A DNA stretch of 64,000 nucleotides from contig VFJZ01000057.1 in NCBI GenBank assembly GCA_009885805.1, positions 46,652-110,651 of the forward strand, in the 5' to 3' direction. This document shows positions 51,601-61,587 of this stretch, piece after piece. The DNA is from Actinomycetota bacterium (lineage in GTDB: Bacteria; Actinomycetota; Thermoleophilia; Gaiellales; F1-60-MAGs149). Both the position numbers and the translations under genes were made by a program. The notes beneath the pieces were generated by a model. The model saw nothing but the letters and a program-made list of their open reading frames with translations, had not been told where the DNA came from and ran no database searches. The stretch's first letter is position 1; each line of letters begins with the position of its first letter.

Positions 51601-53045
51601 CGACGGCGTCGCTGAAGTCGGCGCGGGACGACGCGTAGGACCAGGACCAGACCGACGTAGGCCGCGGTCGCAGCAGCGCAGATCGGTATCACGTCGAGCG
51701 GTGACGACGCCTGCGAGGCGATCGCGAAGGCGCCGACGGCCGCGACGACGAGGCGGCCGACCCGGCTCGGGTCGGCGAGCGCGCCGAAGTGGCGGCGCAC
51801 GAGGAGGGCCTGGCCGGCGACGCAGATGCCGGCGGCGATCAGCGTGCCGAGGGCCGCCCCGGACATGCCGTACGCGACTGTCAGCGGGTAGCCGATCGCG
51901 GCCTGAACGACGAGCGCCGCTGCCGCGACGACCATCGGCGGCACCGGGCGCCCGCTTCCGGTGAGGAGTGATGCCAACGTGTAGGCGAGGCCGAGGCAGC
52001 CGATCGCTGGCGCGAGCAGCTCGAAGGCGGTCGCGGCGCCTTCGAACTCGGTGCCGAAGGCGAGATCGAGCAGTTCGACGCGGGCGCCCGCCATCACCGC
52101 GACGAGCACGAGCACGACCGCGATCGCGCCCTCGACACCGTCCTTCACGAGTAACCGCTGGCGGCCGCGATCGGCCGACGCGATCGCCTCCGCCATCGCA
52201 GGGAACAGCACGATCCCGGCCGGGATCATGATGTAGTACGTCAGACGGGCGGCGTTCTGGGCGGCGGCGTAGACACCCGCGGTCACGTCGTCGGCGATGG
52301 CTCCCTTGACGAACAGCAGATCGAGGGACATGGTCGCGGTGAGGGCGAGCGCGAGGCCGATCGATGGCAGCGCGAAGCGAACCAGCGGCCACCACTCGAA
52401 GCTCCCCGACGCCGCTCCACGCGGACGTCTCGGCGCCAGCGCGACGAAGGCGACCAGGGGCGCGAGGGCGAACCCCGCGACAGCTCCGGTGAACTCGAAC
52501 GCGAGCGCGAGGCCGAGTACGCAGGCGACGCGGGCAGTCGAGTAGACGGCGTTCAGCAGCGCCTGGCGGGCGAAGTCGCGGCGCCCGTTGAGGACGCCCC
52601 CGATCGTCGCGAACAGCGCGTAACTCGGCACGGCGACCGCTGCGACCAGCAGCCCTGAGAGCAGTCGGTCGTCGTCCAGCACGGACGCGAGCAGCGGTGC
52701 CGAGAGCGCCAGCAGCACGATGCCGCCGGTCGATGCAACGCCCTGGACACGAAGTGCCGTCCGCCACGCGCCGCGCTCGTCGGCGCCGGCTGCGATCGCC
52801 CGGGACAGCGCCTGGGGAACGCCCTGCGTCTGCATCAGGTTCACGATCGTGAGCAGGGCGATGACGATGCCGTAGACGCCGTAGGACCCGGGTCCGAGGA
52901 AGCGGGCGAGCACGACGTTGAGGATGTAGCCCGACAGCACGAACAGGCCCTGAGCGAGCGACAGGGTCGCCGCTCCGCGCAGACTCGAGCGTCGCGGCAG
53001 GTCGATGGACGGCTCCTGAGCGCCCGCCTGTTCGAACGCGGTCAG
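51597..53045 (-). CDS. Wzx-type polysaccharide flippase (MATE/MOP superfamily)
   Basis: A 482-residue protein with about 14 helices. The core opens with SLAQGLFVLSGYILNVVLAR and FLGPGSYGVYGIV, typical of Wzx flippases, which turn undecaprenyl-linked repeat units to the outer face. GTG at 52940 would cut into the first helix, and the frame upstream has no ATG, GTG or TTG for 35 codons. CTG at 53045 overlaps the stop of the upstream transferase as CTGA and restores a normal N-terminus. The fold assignment is firm; the start is inferred. Confidence 0.87.
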   Translation of the reverse strand: MTAFEQAGAQEPSIDLPRRSSLRGAATLSLAQGLFVLSGYILNVVLARFLGPGSYGVYGIVIALLTIVNLMQTQGVPQALSRAIAAGADERGAWRTALRVQGVASTGGIVLLALSAPLLASVLDDDRLLSGLLVAAVAVPSYALFATIGGVLNGRRDFARQALLNAVYSTARVACVLGLALAFEFTGAVAGFALAPLVAFVALAPRRPRGAASGSFEWWPLVRFALPSIGLALALTATMSLDLLFVKGAIADDVTAGVYAAAQNAARLTYYIMIPAGIVLFPAMAEAIASADRGRQRLLVKDGVEGAIAVVLVLVAVMAGARVELLDLAFGTEFEGAATAFELLAPAIGCLGLAYTLASLLTGSGRPVPPMVVAAAALVVQAAIGYPLTVAYGMSGAALGTLIAAGICVAGQALLVRRHFGALADPSRVGRLVVAAVGAFAIASQASSPLDVIPICAAATAAYVGLVLVLRVVPRRLQRRRR

Positions 53046-54529
53046 CGCGCACCTCGAGCCGTGGCGACCGCGAGTGGCGTCCGCAGGAGGATCGAGACGT
53101 CCATCCAGACCGACCAGTGCTCGAGGTAGTAGAAGTCAAGGCGCACCATCGCGTCGAAGCCGAGGTCGGAGCGGCCCGAGATCTGCCACAACCCCGTCAT
53201 GCCAGGCAGGACGAGGTAGCGTCGGCGATGCCGGGCGGCCAGCCGCTCGTAGTCGCGCATCGGCAGCGGTCGCGGCCCGACGAGGCTCATCTCACCGCGC
53301 AGCACGTTCCACAACTGCGGCACCTCGTCCAGCGAGAGCCGCCGCAGCACCAGGCCGACCGCGGTGACGCGCGGGTCGTCGCGGATCTTGAACAGGGCGC
53401 CGTCCGCCTCGTTGGCGTGCTCCAGGGACGCCTGCTCCTCGGCCGCGCCCTGCCGCATGGAGCGGAACTTCAGCATCTCGAACGGCTGCTCGCCGATCCC
53501 GATCCGTCGATCGCGGTAGATCACCGGGCCGGTCGAGCCGAGCCGGATCGCCAGCGCGATCACCAGCAGGAGCGGCGACAGCACCGCCAGCAGCGACGCG
53601 GCGACGACGATGTCGAACGCCCGCTTCGCGAACCAGTCGAGCCCGACGATCGTCGGCGGCTTCACCTCGAACAGGGGCAGAGCCTGGCCCGGGATGTACA
53701 CGGCCTCGCGCGCGAGGAGGCGCGCGGCCGTCGGCACCACCCGCAGCGCGACGCCATGGCGTGTGCAGGCGTCGAGCGCCTCGAGCAGCACATCGTCGTC
53801 CGGCAGCGTCGTCAGGATCACCCCGTCTGCCCGACCTCTCGTCAGGGCGATCTCGAGGTCGGCGACCGACACGACGCGGTCGACGATCTCGACCGGTGCG
53901 CCTGCGTCGTCGCCGAGGAGAGCGGCTTCGACCGGACCGGCCTCGTCCGGCGCACCGCAGACGACAACGCGCTGGACGCGACCGGTCGCGCGCTGCAGCA
54001 CCCAGGTCAGCGCATCGAACGATCGTCGCAGCGCCACGATCAGGGCGGTCGACACCACGAGCGTCCAGATCCAGATCGTGTACGTCCCGGAGCTGTGCCC
54101 GGTTGCGTAGGAGAATCCGGCCACGAGGACGAGTGTCTGCACCATGGCTGAGACGACCGCGCCGTCGCCCGGTCGTCGTCCTGCACGGCGATAGAGCCCG
54201 GCCCGGGTGAAGACGAGGACGCCGACCAGCGCGATGAACGGGAGCCACTCCGCCTCGGCGCGCCAGACGAGTCCCCAGAGGACGCGTGGCCGGTCGATCG
54301 CGTCCTTGACGACGAGGCCGCCGTAGAGCGCGACCGCGATCGCTCCCACGTCGATCGCAACGAGTGCGCTGATCCGGGCGAGCGCAGCGACGAGTCGCCC
54401 GGCGGTACGCCCGTGCGCGATGCCCGTGGCGGGCGCGCGCATGTCGCGGCCGGTCAGGGTCGAGTCGACTTCGTCGATGGCACGCGGCGGCAACTGGCGG
54501 CGCCGCAGGAGCGAGGACATCTCTGACAT
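53042..54529 (-). CDS. Initiating polyprenyl glycosylphosphotransferase (WbaP/CpsE-like)
   Basis: A 495-residue enzyme with five helices in the N-terminal half, a Rossmann-like middle domain (VQRVVVCGAPDEAGPVEAAL), and the catalytic bacterial-transferase domain (about 300-495): KRAFDIVVAASLLAVLSPL, GEQPFEMLKFRSM, RRLSLDEVPQLWNVLRGEM and SLVGPRPLP. It transfers a sugar-1-phosphate to undecaprenyl phosphate, the first step of a glycan repeat. ATG at 54529 or 54520; a TACGAT hexamer favours the second. It starts the minus-strand operon down to 47705. Confidence 0.93.
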   Translation of the reverse strand: MSEMSSLLRRRQLPPRAIDEVDSTLTGRDMRAPATGIAHGRTAGRLVAALARISALVAIDVGAIAVALYGGLVVKDAIDRPRVLWGLVWRAEAEWLPFIALVGVLVFTRAGLYRRAGRRPGDGAVVSAMVQTLVLVAGFSYATGHSSGTYTIWIWTLVVSTALIVALRRSFDALTWVLQRATGRVQRVVVCGAPDEAGPVEAALLGDDAGAPVEIVDRVVSVADLEIALTRGRADGVILTTLPDDDVLLEALDACTRHGVALRVVPTAARLLAREAVYIPGQALPLFEVKPPTIVGLDWFAKRAFDIVVAASLLAVLSPLLLVIALAIRLGSTGPVIYRDRRIGIGEQPFEMLKFRSMRQGAAEEQASLEHANEADGALFKIRDDPRVTAVGLVLRRLSLDEVPQLWNVLRGEMSLVGPRPLPMRDYERLAARHRRRYLVLPGMTGLWQISGRSDLGFDAMVRLDFYYLEHWSVWMDVSILLRTPLAVATARGAR

Positions 54530-54533
54530 CGTA
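54528..54533 (-). promoter_or_regulatory. Candidate -10 (TACGAT) of the 54.5-47.7 kb operon
   Basis: TACGAT on the minus strand (54533-54528) predicts transcription at 54521, one base before the second in-frame ATG (54520) of the phosphotransferase gene. The divergent glycosyltransferase starts only 11 bp from the first ATG, so its own promoter must lie inside the phosphotransferase coding region or overlap this element. Confidence 0.4.
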
Positions 54534-54540
54534 CCGACCG

Positions 54541-55671
54541 ATGCCGGGCGGGCGCCCCCTGCGGATCCTGATGATGACGACGAGTTACCCGCCGGCGCCT
54601 GGTGTGCCCTCGGGGCCGTTCGTCCACCGCCTCGCCGCGCGCCTCGTCGCGGCGGGTCATACCGTCGACGTCCTCGCTCCGCACGCGCCCGGCGCGATAC
54701 CACGCCTGACCGACGGTGTCCGGTCGCACTTCTTCCGCTACGCACCCGCCCGCCTCGAACGCCTCGCGTACGGCCCAGGCATGGTGTACAACCTGGCGGC
54801 CGATCGGCGCCGGCTGGCCTTGCTGCCACCGTTCACCGCCGCCTTCGCTCTCGCCGCGTATCGTCTCGCGCGCGGCGCGGACGTCGTTCACGGTCACTGG
54901 CTCCCCGCCGGGCTGATTGCCCGCTGCACCCGGCGGCCGTCGATCACGACGGTCCACGGCTCCGATCTCGTCCTCGCGGCCCGGGTGCCCTCCCTCGTCC
55001 GGCTCGCTCTCGGCAGCGGCCCCGTCGTCGCCGTCTCCGCCGAGATGCGGCAGGAGCTCGAACGGCTCGCGCCGCGCCTCTCGATACGGGTGATCCCACC
55101 GGGTGGCGTCGAGTTGCCGGCGCGGCCGTATGCCGAGTCGATCCCCGGCCGTGTGCTGTTCGTCGGGCGCCTCGTCGACGTCAAGGGCGTCGATACGTTG
55201 CTCGGGGCGTGGCCAGCGATCCGGGCCGCGCACGCCGACGCCGAACTCGACATCGTCGGCGACGGCCCGATGGCATCGCTCGTGCGGGGTGACGGCGTTC
55301 GGGCGCTCGGTCGCGTCGAGCCCGCGCGGATCGGCGAACTCTACGCCGCAGCCTCCGTCGTCGTCATCCCCTCGCGGCGCGACTCGTTCTCGCTCGCTTG
55401 CCTGGAGGCCATGGCGACGGCCCGCCCGGTCGTCGCGACGCCGGTCGGCGACATGGCCGACCGCGTCCGCGACGGCCTCGATGGGCGCGTCGTCAGGCCC
55501 GGCGATCCGGCCGCGCTCGCAGCCGCCGTGCTGGAGGTGCTCGGCGACCGCGGGCGCGCGGCGCAGATGGGAGAGGCCGCGCGGAGGCGCGTCGAGGAGC
55601 GCTACTCGTGGGACGCGATCGTCGCCGACACGCTCGCCGCGTACCGCGAAGCGATCGGTCCCACGAGGTAG
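54541..55671 (+). CDS. Glycosyltransferase family 4 (GT-B)
   Basis: A 376-residue GT4 enzyme with RPLRILMMTTSYPPAPGVPS, SITTVHGSDLVLAARVPS, VLFVGRLVDVKGVDTLLGAW and a donor motif SRRDSFSLACLEAMATARPV in which the usual EGFG is DSFS, as found in many GT4 members. ATG at 54541 is used; the family often starts at the equivalent of the later LRILMM. The stop is 16 bp from that of the convergent glycosidase gene. Confidence 0.87.
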   Translation: MPGGRPLRILMMTTSYPPAPGVPSGPFVHRLAARLVAAGHTVDVLAPHAPGAIPRLTDGVRSHFFRYAPARLERLAYGPGMVYNLAADRRRLALLPPFTAAFALAAYRLARGADVVHGHWLPAGLIARCTRRPSITTVHGSDLVLAARVPSLVRLALGSGPVVAVSAEMRQELERLAPRLSIRVIPPGGVELPARPYAESIPGRVLFVGRLVDVKGVDTLLGAWPAIRAAHADAELDIVGDGPMASLVRGDGVRALGRVEPARIGELYAAASVVVIPSRRDSFSLACLEAMATARPVVATPVGDMADRVRDGLDGRVVRPGDPAALAAAVLEVLGDRGRAAQMGEAARRRVEERYSWDAIVADTLAAYREAIGPTR

Positions 55672-55687
55672 CGCACGCTCCTGACGG

Positions 55688-56821
55688 CTAGTTCCGGGCC
55701 CGCCCGATCTGGCGCCACGTGTACCAGAGCGGCCGTCGCGTGTTCTTCGCGGTCAGGACGCCGGACTGCCAGCCCGCGAGGGTCTTCTCATCGCGGACGA
55801 GGTACCAGACGTTCCCCTTGATCTGCGGGATGCGGTCGAGTTTACGCACCATCTCGGCGAAGAACGCCGCCTGGGTCGCCGACCTGACGCCGATCCGCCG
55901 GTCCGGCGGGTTGACCTGCCAGCCGATCTCGGTCAACCAGATCGGGAAGCTCCGCCCCTTCCAGGATCGCACGAAGGCGACGAACCGGTCGAGGTTGCCG
56001 AGCCGGTAGTACGGCTGGAAGTAGCCCTTGCCCGGCGCACCGTCGGACGGGCCCCAGACCGGGAACCGCGCGTACGGATGGAGCGAGATGCCGTCGAGCT
56101 TCGCGCCGCGAGCACGCATCTGCTTGTAGAAGGTCTCGTGATCGACGCCGGTGAAGCCGCCGACCGCGCCGCCGATGACGTGGGCCTTCGGGCCGCCCTC
56201 GGGATCCTCGGCGTGAATCGCGCCGTAGGCGACGTTGAGGATCGTCACGTACTCCTTCGCACCCGCGGCCTTGCCATTGCCGGCCGGGCCGCCAGGGATC
56301 GCGAGGCCGAGCGCGTTGTTGGCCTCGTTCCAGATCTCCCAGTGGGTGATGCGCGGCAGCGGCGGCGTGTCGACGGGTGCGCCGGCGGGTACGAAGGTGC
56401 CGTCGTAGCGCGCCGCAGCAGCCTTCATGAAGTTGCGGAAGTGCGCCGCCTTCGGGACGGGCACGTGGTAGACGAAGCCGGAATACTTCTTGGCCCAGGG
56501 CGGCGTTCCCCAGACGGTGTAGATGACCGTGCCACCCCAGGCGGCGGCATCCTTGACGTTCTTGTCGAGCTGCGTCCAGTCGTAGGCCGGGTCGTTGGGA
56601 TCGAGCGGTGAGGCGGGCCGGGTCTCCGCGATCCGGTTCCAGGCGATGGAGGTGCGGATCAGATCCATCTCGAGCAGGTTGACCTGCTCCCAGAACCGAT
56701 CGGGCTCGCGATTCTGCAATGCGACGTCAGTGATGCCGAGCTGGACGGCGGCCGAGCCGGTGGCGGGGACGAGCGAGCAGGCGAGAACGGCGGCGACAGC
56801 CGCGAGCATTGCGCGTCTCAT
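55688..56821 (-). CDS. Secreted clan GH-A glycoside hydrolase
   Basis: A 377-residue protein with a signal peptide ([20 protein letters not shown]; cleavage near GSA-AV at about 24). The (beta/alpha)8 clan A catalytic residues are visible: acid/base Glu166 in WEIWNEANN and nucleophile Glu298 in WLTEIGWQ. The overall pattern is like GH5/GH39-type beta-glycosidases found in exopolysaccharide loci. It may trim or release the surface polymer outside the cell. It overlaps the UDP-xylose synthase gene by ATGA. Confidence 0.8.
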   Translation of the reverse strand: MRRAMLAAVAAVLACSLVPATGSAAVQLGITDVALQNREPDRFWEQVNLLEMDLIRTSIAWNRIAETRPASPLDPNDPAYDWTQLDKNVKDAAAWGGTVIYTVWGTPPWAKKYSGFVYHVPVPKAAHFRNFMKAAAARYDGTFVPAGAPVDTPPLPRITHWEIWNEANNALGLAIPGGPAGNGKAAGAKEYVTILNVAYGAIHAEDPEGGPKAHVIGGAVGGFTGVDHETFYKQMRARGAKLDGISLHPYARFPVWGPSDGAPGKGYFQPYYRLGNLDRFVAFVRSWKGRSFPIWLTEIGWQVNPPDRRIGVRSATQAAFFAEMVRKLDRIPQIKGNVWYLVRDEKTLAGWQSGVLTAKNTRRPLWYTWRQIGRARN

Positions 56822-57771
56822 ACGGTCGGGTTCCTTCCGATCAGTTCATGGCGGGCCGTGCGTTCGAGCAACAGCCGGAGGCCCGGGTCGAGCCCTGTCA
56901 GAGGCTCCCACCCGAGCAACTCGCGGGCGCGGCTGATATCTGGACGTCGCTGCTGTGGATCGTTCTCAGGCAGCGACTCAAACACGATCGAGCTCTGCGA
57001 CCCCGTCAGTTCGATCACGCGTGTGGCCAGTTCGAGCAGCGTGAACTCTTCCGGGTTGCCGATGTTGACCGGGTCGTGCACCCCCGATGTCGCCAGCGCC
57101 CAGATGCCGACGATGAGATCGTCGACGTAGCAGAACGACCGCGTCTGCGACCCGTCACCGAACACGGTCAGCGACTGATCGAGCAGCGCCTGACGGATGA
57201 ACGTCGGGATCGCGCGGCCGTCGAAGGCCCGCATCCGCGGGCCGTAGGTGTTGAAGATCCGGACGATCGCGGTGTCGACGCCCTGCTGGCGGTGGTACGC
57301 CATCGTCAGCGCCTCGGCGTATCGCTTGGCTTCGTCGTACACGCCGCGCGGGCCGATCGGGTTCACGTTGCCCCAGTAGGTCTCTCTCTGGGGGTGCTCG
57401 AGCGGATCACCGTAGACCTCGCTCGTCGACGCGAGCAAGAACCGGGCGCGCTTGAACTTCGCGAGACCGAGCGCGTTGTGCGTTCCGTAGGCGCCGACCT
57501 TGAGCGTGTGGAGCGGCAGGCGCAGGTAGTCGATCGGGCTCGCCGGCGACGCGAAATGGAAGACGAAGTCGACGGGACCGGGCAGGTCGAGGTGTCGGGT
57601 GACGTCGTGATTGACGAACGCGAACGCCTCGTCGCGGATCTGCTCGATGTTCGTGAGCGATCCGGTGTCGAGGTTGTCGACGCAGATGACGCGGTGCCCC
57701 TCTCGCAGCAGGTGCTCGCAGAGGTGCGACCCCAGAAAGCCCGCGCCGCCCGTTACCACCGAGGTCGGCAT
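56818..57771 (-). CDS. uxs: UDP-glucuronate decarboxylase (UDP-xylose synthase)
   Basis: A 317-residue SDR with [18 protein letters not shown] (5-22), [20 protein letters not shown] (71-90), [16 protein letters not shown] (113-128) and [13 protein letters not shown] (Tyr145, Lys149), all diagnostic of UXS. It makes UDP-xylose from UDP-glucuronate, a donor for the surrounding transferases. A TACAAT hexamer at -12 to -7 suggests a leaderless transcript that also carries the glycosidase gene. Confidence 0.93.
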   Translation of the reverse strand: MPTSVVTGGAGFLGSHLCEHLLREGHRVICVDNLDTGSLTNIEQIRDEAFAFVNHDVTRHLDLPGPVDFVFHFASPASPIDYLRLPLHTLKVGAYGTHNALGLAKFKRARFLLASTSEVYGDPLEHPQRETYWGNVNPIGPRGVYDEAKRYAEALTMAYHRQQGVDTAIVRIFNTYGPRMRAFDGRAIPTFIRQALLDQSLTVFGDGSQTRSFCYVDDLIVGIWALATSGVHDPVNIGNPEEFTLLELATRVIELTGSQSSIVFESLPENDPQQRRPDISRARELLGWEPLTGLDPGLRLLLERTARHELIGRNPTV

Positions 57772-57777
57772 GTGCTG

Positions 57778-57783
57778 ATTGTA
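57778..57783 (-). promoter_or_regulatory. -10 element for the uxs-glycosidase operon
   Basis: TACAAT on the minus strand (57783-57778; 5 of 6 with consensus) is exactly seven bases before the uxs ATG at 57771, predicting a fully leaderless mRNA. The rest of the 158-bp gap to the HDOD gene (57772-57929) shows no gene and no recognised riboswitch. Confidence 0.55.
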
Positions 57784-57929
57784 GGCGGCCTTCCCGACGA
57801 GGCCGTCAGCTTCAAACAGAACCTTTACGAGTCCACGGCGCCGTCGTTCCGGGATGTCGGACTCAACGGCTTGCCGCCTCGTGCCGATACGGGTGCAGCG
57901 GGACCGGATCAGTGAAGGAGGCGAACCCG

Positions 57930-58781
57930 ATGGAGCACGTGTCGTTGATGGAGTTGGTCGACGAGGTCAGGGATCTGCCCCTGACGGTTTCGGCGGTCCT
58001 CGCCGAGGTCATCTCCGAGTGCGACAACGCCGACGCGTCGGTCTCCAGTCTCGCCCGTATCATGGCCGGCGATCAGGCGCTTGCCGCGATGGTCCTGAAG
58101 CTCGCCAACTCCGCCTACTACGGCTACGCCCGCAAGATCGAGTCGCTGCCCGACGCGGTCGTGCTGCTCGGGTTCTCGTCGATCAAGAACCTCGCCATCA
58201 CCGCCTCGATCACGCGCCTGCTGGCGTCTGATCGCGACGGGTTCGGCGAGGTTCGCTCGGATCTGTTCGACCACTCGCTCGCCACCGCCGTTGCCGCGCG
58301 CGTGCTCGGGCGCGCCAGGCGGGTCGCCGGCGAGAAGGCGTTCGTCACCGGCCTGCTCCACGATCTCGGTCTGGTCGTACTGGTCTGCTACCGCACCGAG
58401 GCCTTCGCCGACCTGCTGCGCGCGACCGAGGTCGAGCAGGCTCCGTTCCATCACGTCGAGCTGGACGTCCTCGGGTTCGAGCACGCCGAACTCGGCGCCC
58501 TGATCGCTGCCGAGTGGAAGTTTCCGGCCGCGATCTGCGAGGCCCTCCGGTACCACCACGCGCCGGAGTCGGCTGTCGTCGATCCGGTGCTCGCGCGCGC
58601 GATTCACTGTGCCGAGTGGATCGCCAACCACAGCGGCCTCGGGCTCGTCACGCCGGGCCTCGCCGAGTGGCCCGACGAGGAGGCGCGGACGGACTTCGGG
58701 ATCGACGAGCACTCGATCAGCTCGATCGAGGCCGAAGTTCGTGCCGAATACCTCGACGGTGCGTCGCTCAAGGCGGCCTGA
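57930..58781 (+). CDS. HDOD-domain protein
   Basis: A 283-residue HDOD protein. The N-terminal part [20 protein letters not shown] opens the domain, followed by [20 protein letters not shown] (HDOD core) and [17 protein letters not shown]. The HD residues remain in [14 protein letters not shown]. These proteins are signalling modules, often linked to c-di-GMP or stress pathways; true enzymatic activity is usually absent. ATG at 57930 follows AAGGAGG with 8-bp spacing and is preferred over GTG 57912. Confidence 0.88.
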   Translation: MEHVSLMELVDEVRDLPLTVSAVLAEVISECDNADASVSSLARIMAGDQALAAMVLKLANSAYYGYARKIESLPDAVVLLGFSSIKNLAITASITRLLASDRDGFGEVRSDLFDHSLATAVAARVLGRARRVAGEKAFVTGLLHDLGLVVLVCYRTEAFADLLRATEVEQAPFHHVELDVLGFEHAELGALIAAEWKFPAAICEALRYHHAPESAVVDPVLARAIHCAEWIANHSGLGLVTPGLAEWPDEEARTDFGIDEHSISSIEAEVRAEYLDGASLKAA

Positions 58782-58833
58782 GCCTCATCTGATCTTCCCG
58801 GCGGCGCCCACCCGTCGCGGTCGGACGAACCGG

Positions 58834-58839
58834 TACCGT
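58834..58839 (+). promoter_or_regulatory. -10 element before the GT4 gene at 58847
   Basis: TACCGT (58834-58839) predicts transcription at 58846, one base before the GTG at 58847. It is the same TAnnnT form and spacing as seen at 36085-36094. Confidence 0.45.
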
Positions 58840-58846
58840 TGCACGG

Positions 58847-59953
58847 GTGCGCATCGCCATCGTCGACCCGCGCGGGGACTCCCGGCCCTACGACCACGGC
58901 CTCGGCGTCGCCCTCGTCGCGCGCGGGCACGACGTCGTCCTGCTGACGAGTCGGTTCCGGCACGGCGAGCTGCCTCCCGCGCCTGGCCTGCGGGTGGAGG
59001 AGCGCTTCTACCGGCTGGCCGACCGGCTCCCGGGCCGACTCCGTCGCGTCGCGCGTGGCCTCGAGCACGTGGTCGACCTCGTCGCACTGCTGGGGCCGCT
59101 GCGGCGCGCTGACGTCGTGCACGTGATGTGGCTACCGCTCGGCCCGGCCGATCGGCTGTTCTGGCGTGTGGCCCGGCGGCTCCTGCGCGGCCCGGTCGTC
59201 TACACGGCGCACAACGCCCTCGCCAGGGACGGGGTCGGCTCGGACCGGCAGCAGGTGGCCGACTGCCGGCCGTTCGCGTGCGTGGTCGTCCATTCGGCTG
59301 CCGGTGAAGAGAGCCTCCGGCGGCTCGGCGTCGGCGCGCCGGTCGTGCGCATCCCGCACGCTGCGCTGACGTCCTACGGCGGCGTGACGGCGATCCCGCC
59401 CGACCTTCCGACCGGCGTTCCAATTGCCCTGTTCGCAGGGCTGATCCGGCCCTACAAGGGCCTCGGCGACCTCCTCGACGCCTGGCCGGAGGTGCGCCGG
59501 CGCGTTCCGGATGCGATGCTGCACGTCCTCGGGCGCCCGCTTGGCGCGGACGCCGACGCGCGGCGCGCGGCCACGGCAGACGGCGTTGTCGCGGATCTGC
59601 GGTACGCGTCCCCGGGTGCCTGGGCCGGCGCGATGGACCGCGCGGACGTCGTCGTCCTGCCGTACCGATCGATCGATCAGTCCGGCGTGCTCGCCTCTGC
59701 GATCGCTCTCGGTCGACCGGTGGTGGCGACGGCCGTGGGCGGGTTCGCCGAGACGTTGACGGCGACCGGCGCGGGCCTGGTCGTCCCGCCCCGCGATCCG
59801 GCGGCGCTGGCCGCCGCGATCGCCACGGTGCTGACGGACGGGCCGCTGCGCACCCGGCTCGCGGCCGCCGCGGCCGCCGCCGCTCGTGGCGAGCTGTCGT
59901 GGGAGACGAGCGCCGAACGCCACGAACGGGTGTACCGCGAGGCGCGAACGTGA
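58847..59953 (+). CDS. Glycosyltransferase family 4 (GT-B)
   Basis: A 368-residue GT4-type protein starting RIAIVDPRGDSRPYDHGLGV. VVYTAHNALARDGVGSDRQQ, ALFAGLIRPYKGLGDLLDAW and LPYRSIDQSGVLASAIALGR outline acceptor and donor domains. The canonical EGFG motif is replaced by SIDQSG, as in some GT4 subgroups. GTG start is leaderless by prediction. It overlaps the following GT-C-like gene by GTGA. Its substrate is unknown. Confidence 0.85.
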   Translation: MRIAIVDPRGDSRPYDHGLGVALVARGHDVVLLTSRFRHGELPPAPGLRVEERFYRLADRLPGRLRRVARGLEHVVDLVALLGPLRRADVVHVMWLPLGPADRLFWRVARRLLRGPVVYTAHNALARDGVGSDRQQVADCRPFACVVVHSAAGEESLRRLGVGAPVVRIPHAALTSYGGVTAIPPDLPTGVPIALFAGLIRPYKGLGDLLDAWPEVRRRVPDAMLHVLGRPLGADADARRAATADGVVADLRYASPGAWAGAMDRADVVVLPYRSIDQSGVLASAIALGRPVVATAVGGFAETLTATGAGLVVPPRDPAALAAAIATVLTDGPLRTRLAAAAAAAARGELSWETSAERHERVYREART

Positions 59954-61551
59954 GGCGCGAGGGCCTCGTCGTCGCCGCGTGCGGGTACACCGTCCACGCG
60001 CTGCTGTCCCTCGTGATGCGCGTGCCGATCATCATGTACGACGAGTTCGGCTACTTCGCCTCGGCGCGCCACCTCGCCGGCGAGGGCCAGGTCTCGAACC
60101 TGAAGTATCACCCTGGCTACGCGTTCCTGCTCGTCCCGTCGTTCCTCCTCACCGACTCCTCGGACGACGCCTACCGGCTCACGCTGCTGACGGTCAACGC
60201 CGGGCTGGGGGCGCTGACGACCTGGATCGCGTGGCGCCTGGTGATCGAGTTCGCGCCGGACCTCGCGCGCAGCCGCCGCCTCCTCGTGACGACGATCGTG
60301 GCGGTGTATCCGTCGTGGCTGTTGTTCACGAACCTCACTTGGTCGGAAAACCTGCTTGTTCCGGTCGCAGCGGCGCTGGTGCTCGGCGCGGGGCGACTCT
60401 CGCGCGGTATCGGCCCGATCGCAGCTCTCGGTTTCGGCGTCCTTGCCGGCTCGGCCTACCTGGTCCACCCGCGGGGCATAGCGATCGCGGCGGCGGCCGT
60501 CGCCGTCGCGATCGTCGTTCTACCGGCCGCCGGCCGCGGCGTCCGCGCGGTGCTCGTCGCGGCCGGTGCCGCCCTCGTCGTGGTTCTCACGCCACCGGTC
60601 ACACGGGCCGTCACGAGTTCGCGTGGCTACAGCCGGGAGACATTCCTCCAGGGGTTCGGCGTCGAGGATGTCCCGGCCTTCTTCGGTGCCATCGGCGGTC
60701 ACCTGTTCTACCTGTCCGCGGCGACCTACGGTCTCGCCCCGCTCGGCGTCGTCGGCCTCGTCTCCCTCGTCCGCCGTCACGGGCGGCGCGACCGTGGCGC
60801 GATCGCTCTGGCCGCGCTCGCCATCGCCGTCGCCGGCATCGCCGTCTCGGGCGTCTTCTGGCACGACCCGTTCCGCTCCGACCAGATGATCTACGGGCGC
60901 TACAACGAGGCCATCCTCCTGCCCCTGTTCGCTGCCGGTGCGGTGTCCCTCGTCCGCCGCGAGTTGCCGCTCCGGACGGCCGCGATCGTGATGTTTGCGC
61001 CGATCCTGACCCTCTGGGTCGTGCCGTACCTCGCGTTCTCCGAGGCCGTGCGGAGCACGCTGCCCGTGGCCGTCAACGTCCTCGGCGTGGCGCCGCTCGT
61101 TTCGGCCGAGGGCGTCGAACCGCTCAAGCTCGCGGTCGCCCACGGCGTCGCCGTCCTGGCCGTGCTCGTCGCGTACGCGCGCGGCCCGACGCTTGCCGCT
61201 CCGGCCGTGCTCCTCGCCGGGATGCTCGCTCTCGCCGGCACGCTCGAGTGGGGGCTCTTCGCGAACGGCAGCAGGGAGCGCAGCGAAGAGCGTCGGATCG
61301 CCGTCGTCCTGCGGACGATGGATCCGGACTGCGTCGGCTCGCGGCGGGGGAAGGTCGACGTGATCAGGCTCAGCATCTACAACACCACGCTCGACGGCTG
61401 GCGGTGGGCGGACCCCGACGTCGATCCCGGCTGCCGGCGCCTGCTCGTCTCGACCGAGCCCGACGCCGTCGTGCTGGCGCGGACTCCGGGCGCTCGGGTG
61501 GTGCAACGCGAGCTTCGATCGGCGAACGTGCTGTGGGAGATCTCCCGGTAG
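59950..61551 (+). CDS. Polytopic GT-C-like membrane protein, paralogue of 47705-49735
   Basis: A 533-residue protein with about 12 helices. The acidic loop IMYDEFGYFASARHLAGEG, KYHPGYAFLLVPSFLL, LVHPRGIAIAAAAVAV and MIYGRYNEAILLPL match equivalent motifs of the larger protein at 47705 in the same order. The soluble C-terminal part is much shorter here. GTG at 59950 overlaps the preceding transferase gene; an upstream start would extend into it. A polyprenyl-phosphate-sugar-dependent transferase is likely. Confidence 0.75.
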   Translation: MRREGLVVAACGYTVHALLSLVMRVPIIMYDEFGYFASARHLAGEGQVSNLKYHPGYAFLLVPSFLLTDSSDDAYRLTLLTVNAGLGALTTWIAWRLVIEFAPDLARSRRLLVTTIVAVYPSWLLFTNLTWSENLLVPVAAALVLGAGRLSRGIGPIAALGFGVLAGSAYLVHPRGIAIAAAAVAVAIVVLPAAGRGVRAVLVAAGAALVVVLTPPVTRAVTSSRGYSRETFLQGFGVEDVPAFFGAIGGHLFYLSAATYGLAPLGVVGLVSLVRRHGRRDRGAIALAALAIAVAGIAVSGVFWHDPFRSDQMIYGRYNEAILLPLFAAGAVSLVRRELPLRTAAIVMFAPILTLWVVPYLAFSEAVRSTLPVAVNVLGVAPLVSAEGVEPLKLAVAHGVAVLAVLVAYARGPTLAAPAVLLAGMLALAGTLEWGLFANGSRERSEERRIAVVLRTMDPDCVGSRRGKVDVIRLSIYNTTLDGWRWADPDVDPGCRRLLVSTEPDAVVLARTPGARVVQRELRSANVLWEISR

Positions 61552-61587
61552 AGTCTCCGTTCAGGCTGGCCGGACCAGGAGGATCAG

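Noticed and set aside
49732-53139. A single 1135-residue protein across the transferase and flippase region
   Set aside because: The N-terminal half of that frame is Arg-rich antisense-like sequence in a different frame from the flippase; the real gene begins at ATG 51600.
57772-57929. Possible c-di-GMP riboswitch before the HDOD gene
   Set aside because: The conserved core sequences of the known c-di-GMP riboswitch classes are not seen in this 158-bp stretch; only a -10 for the opposite gene and a ribosome-binding site are supported.
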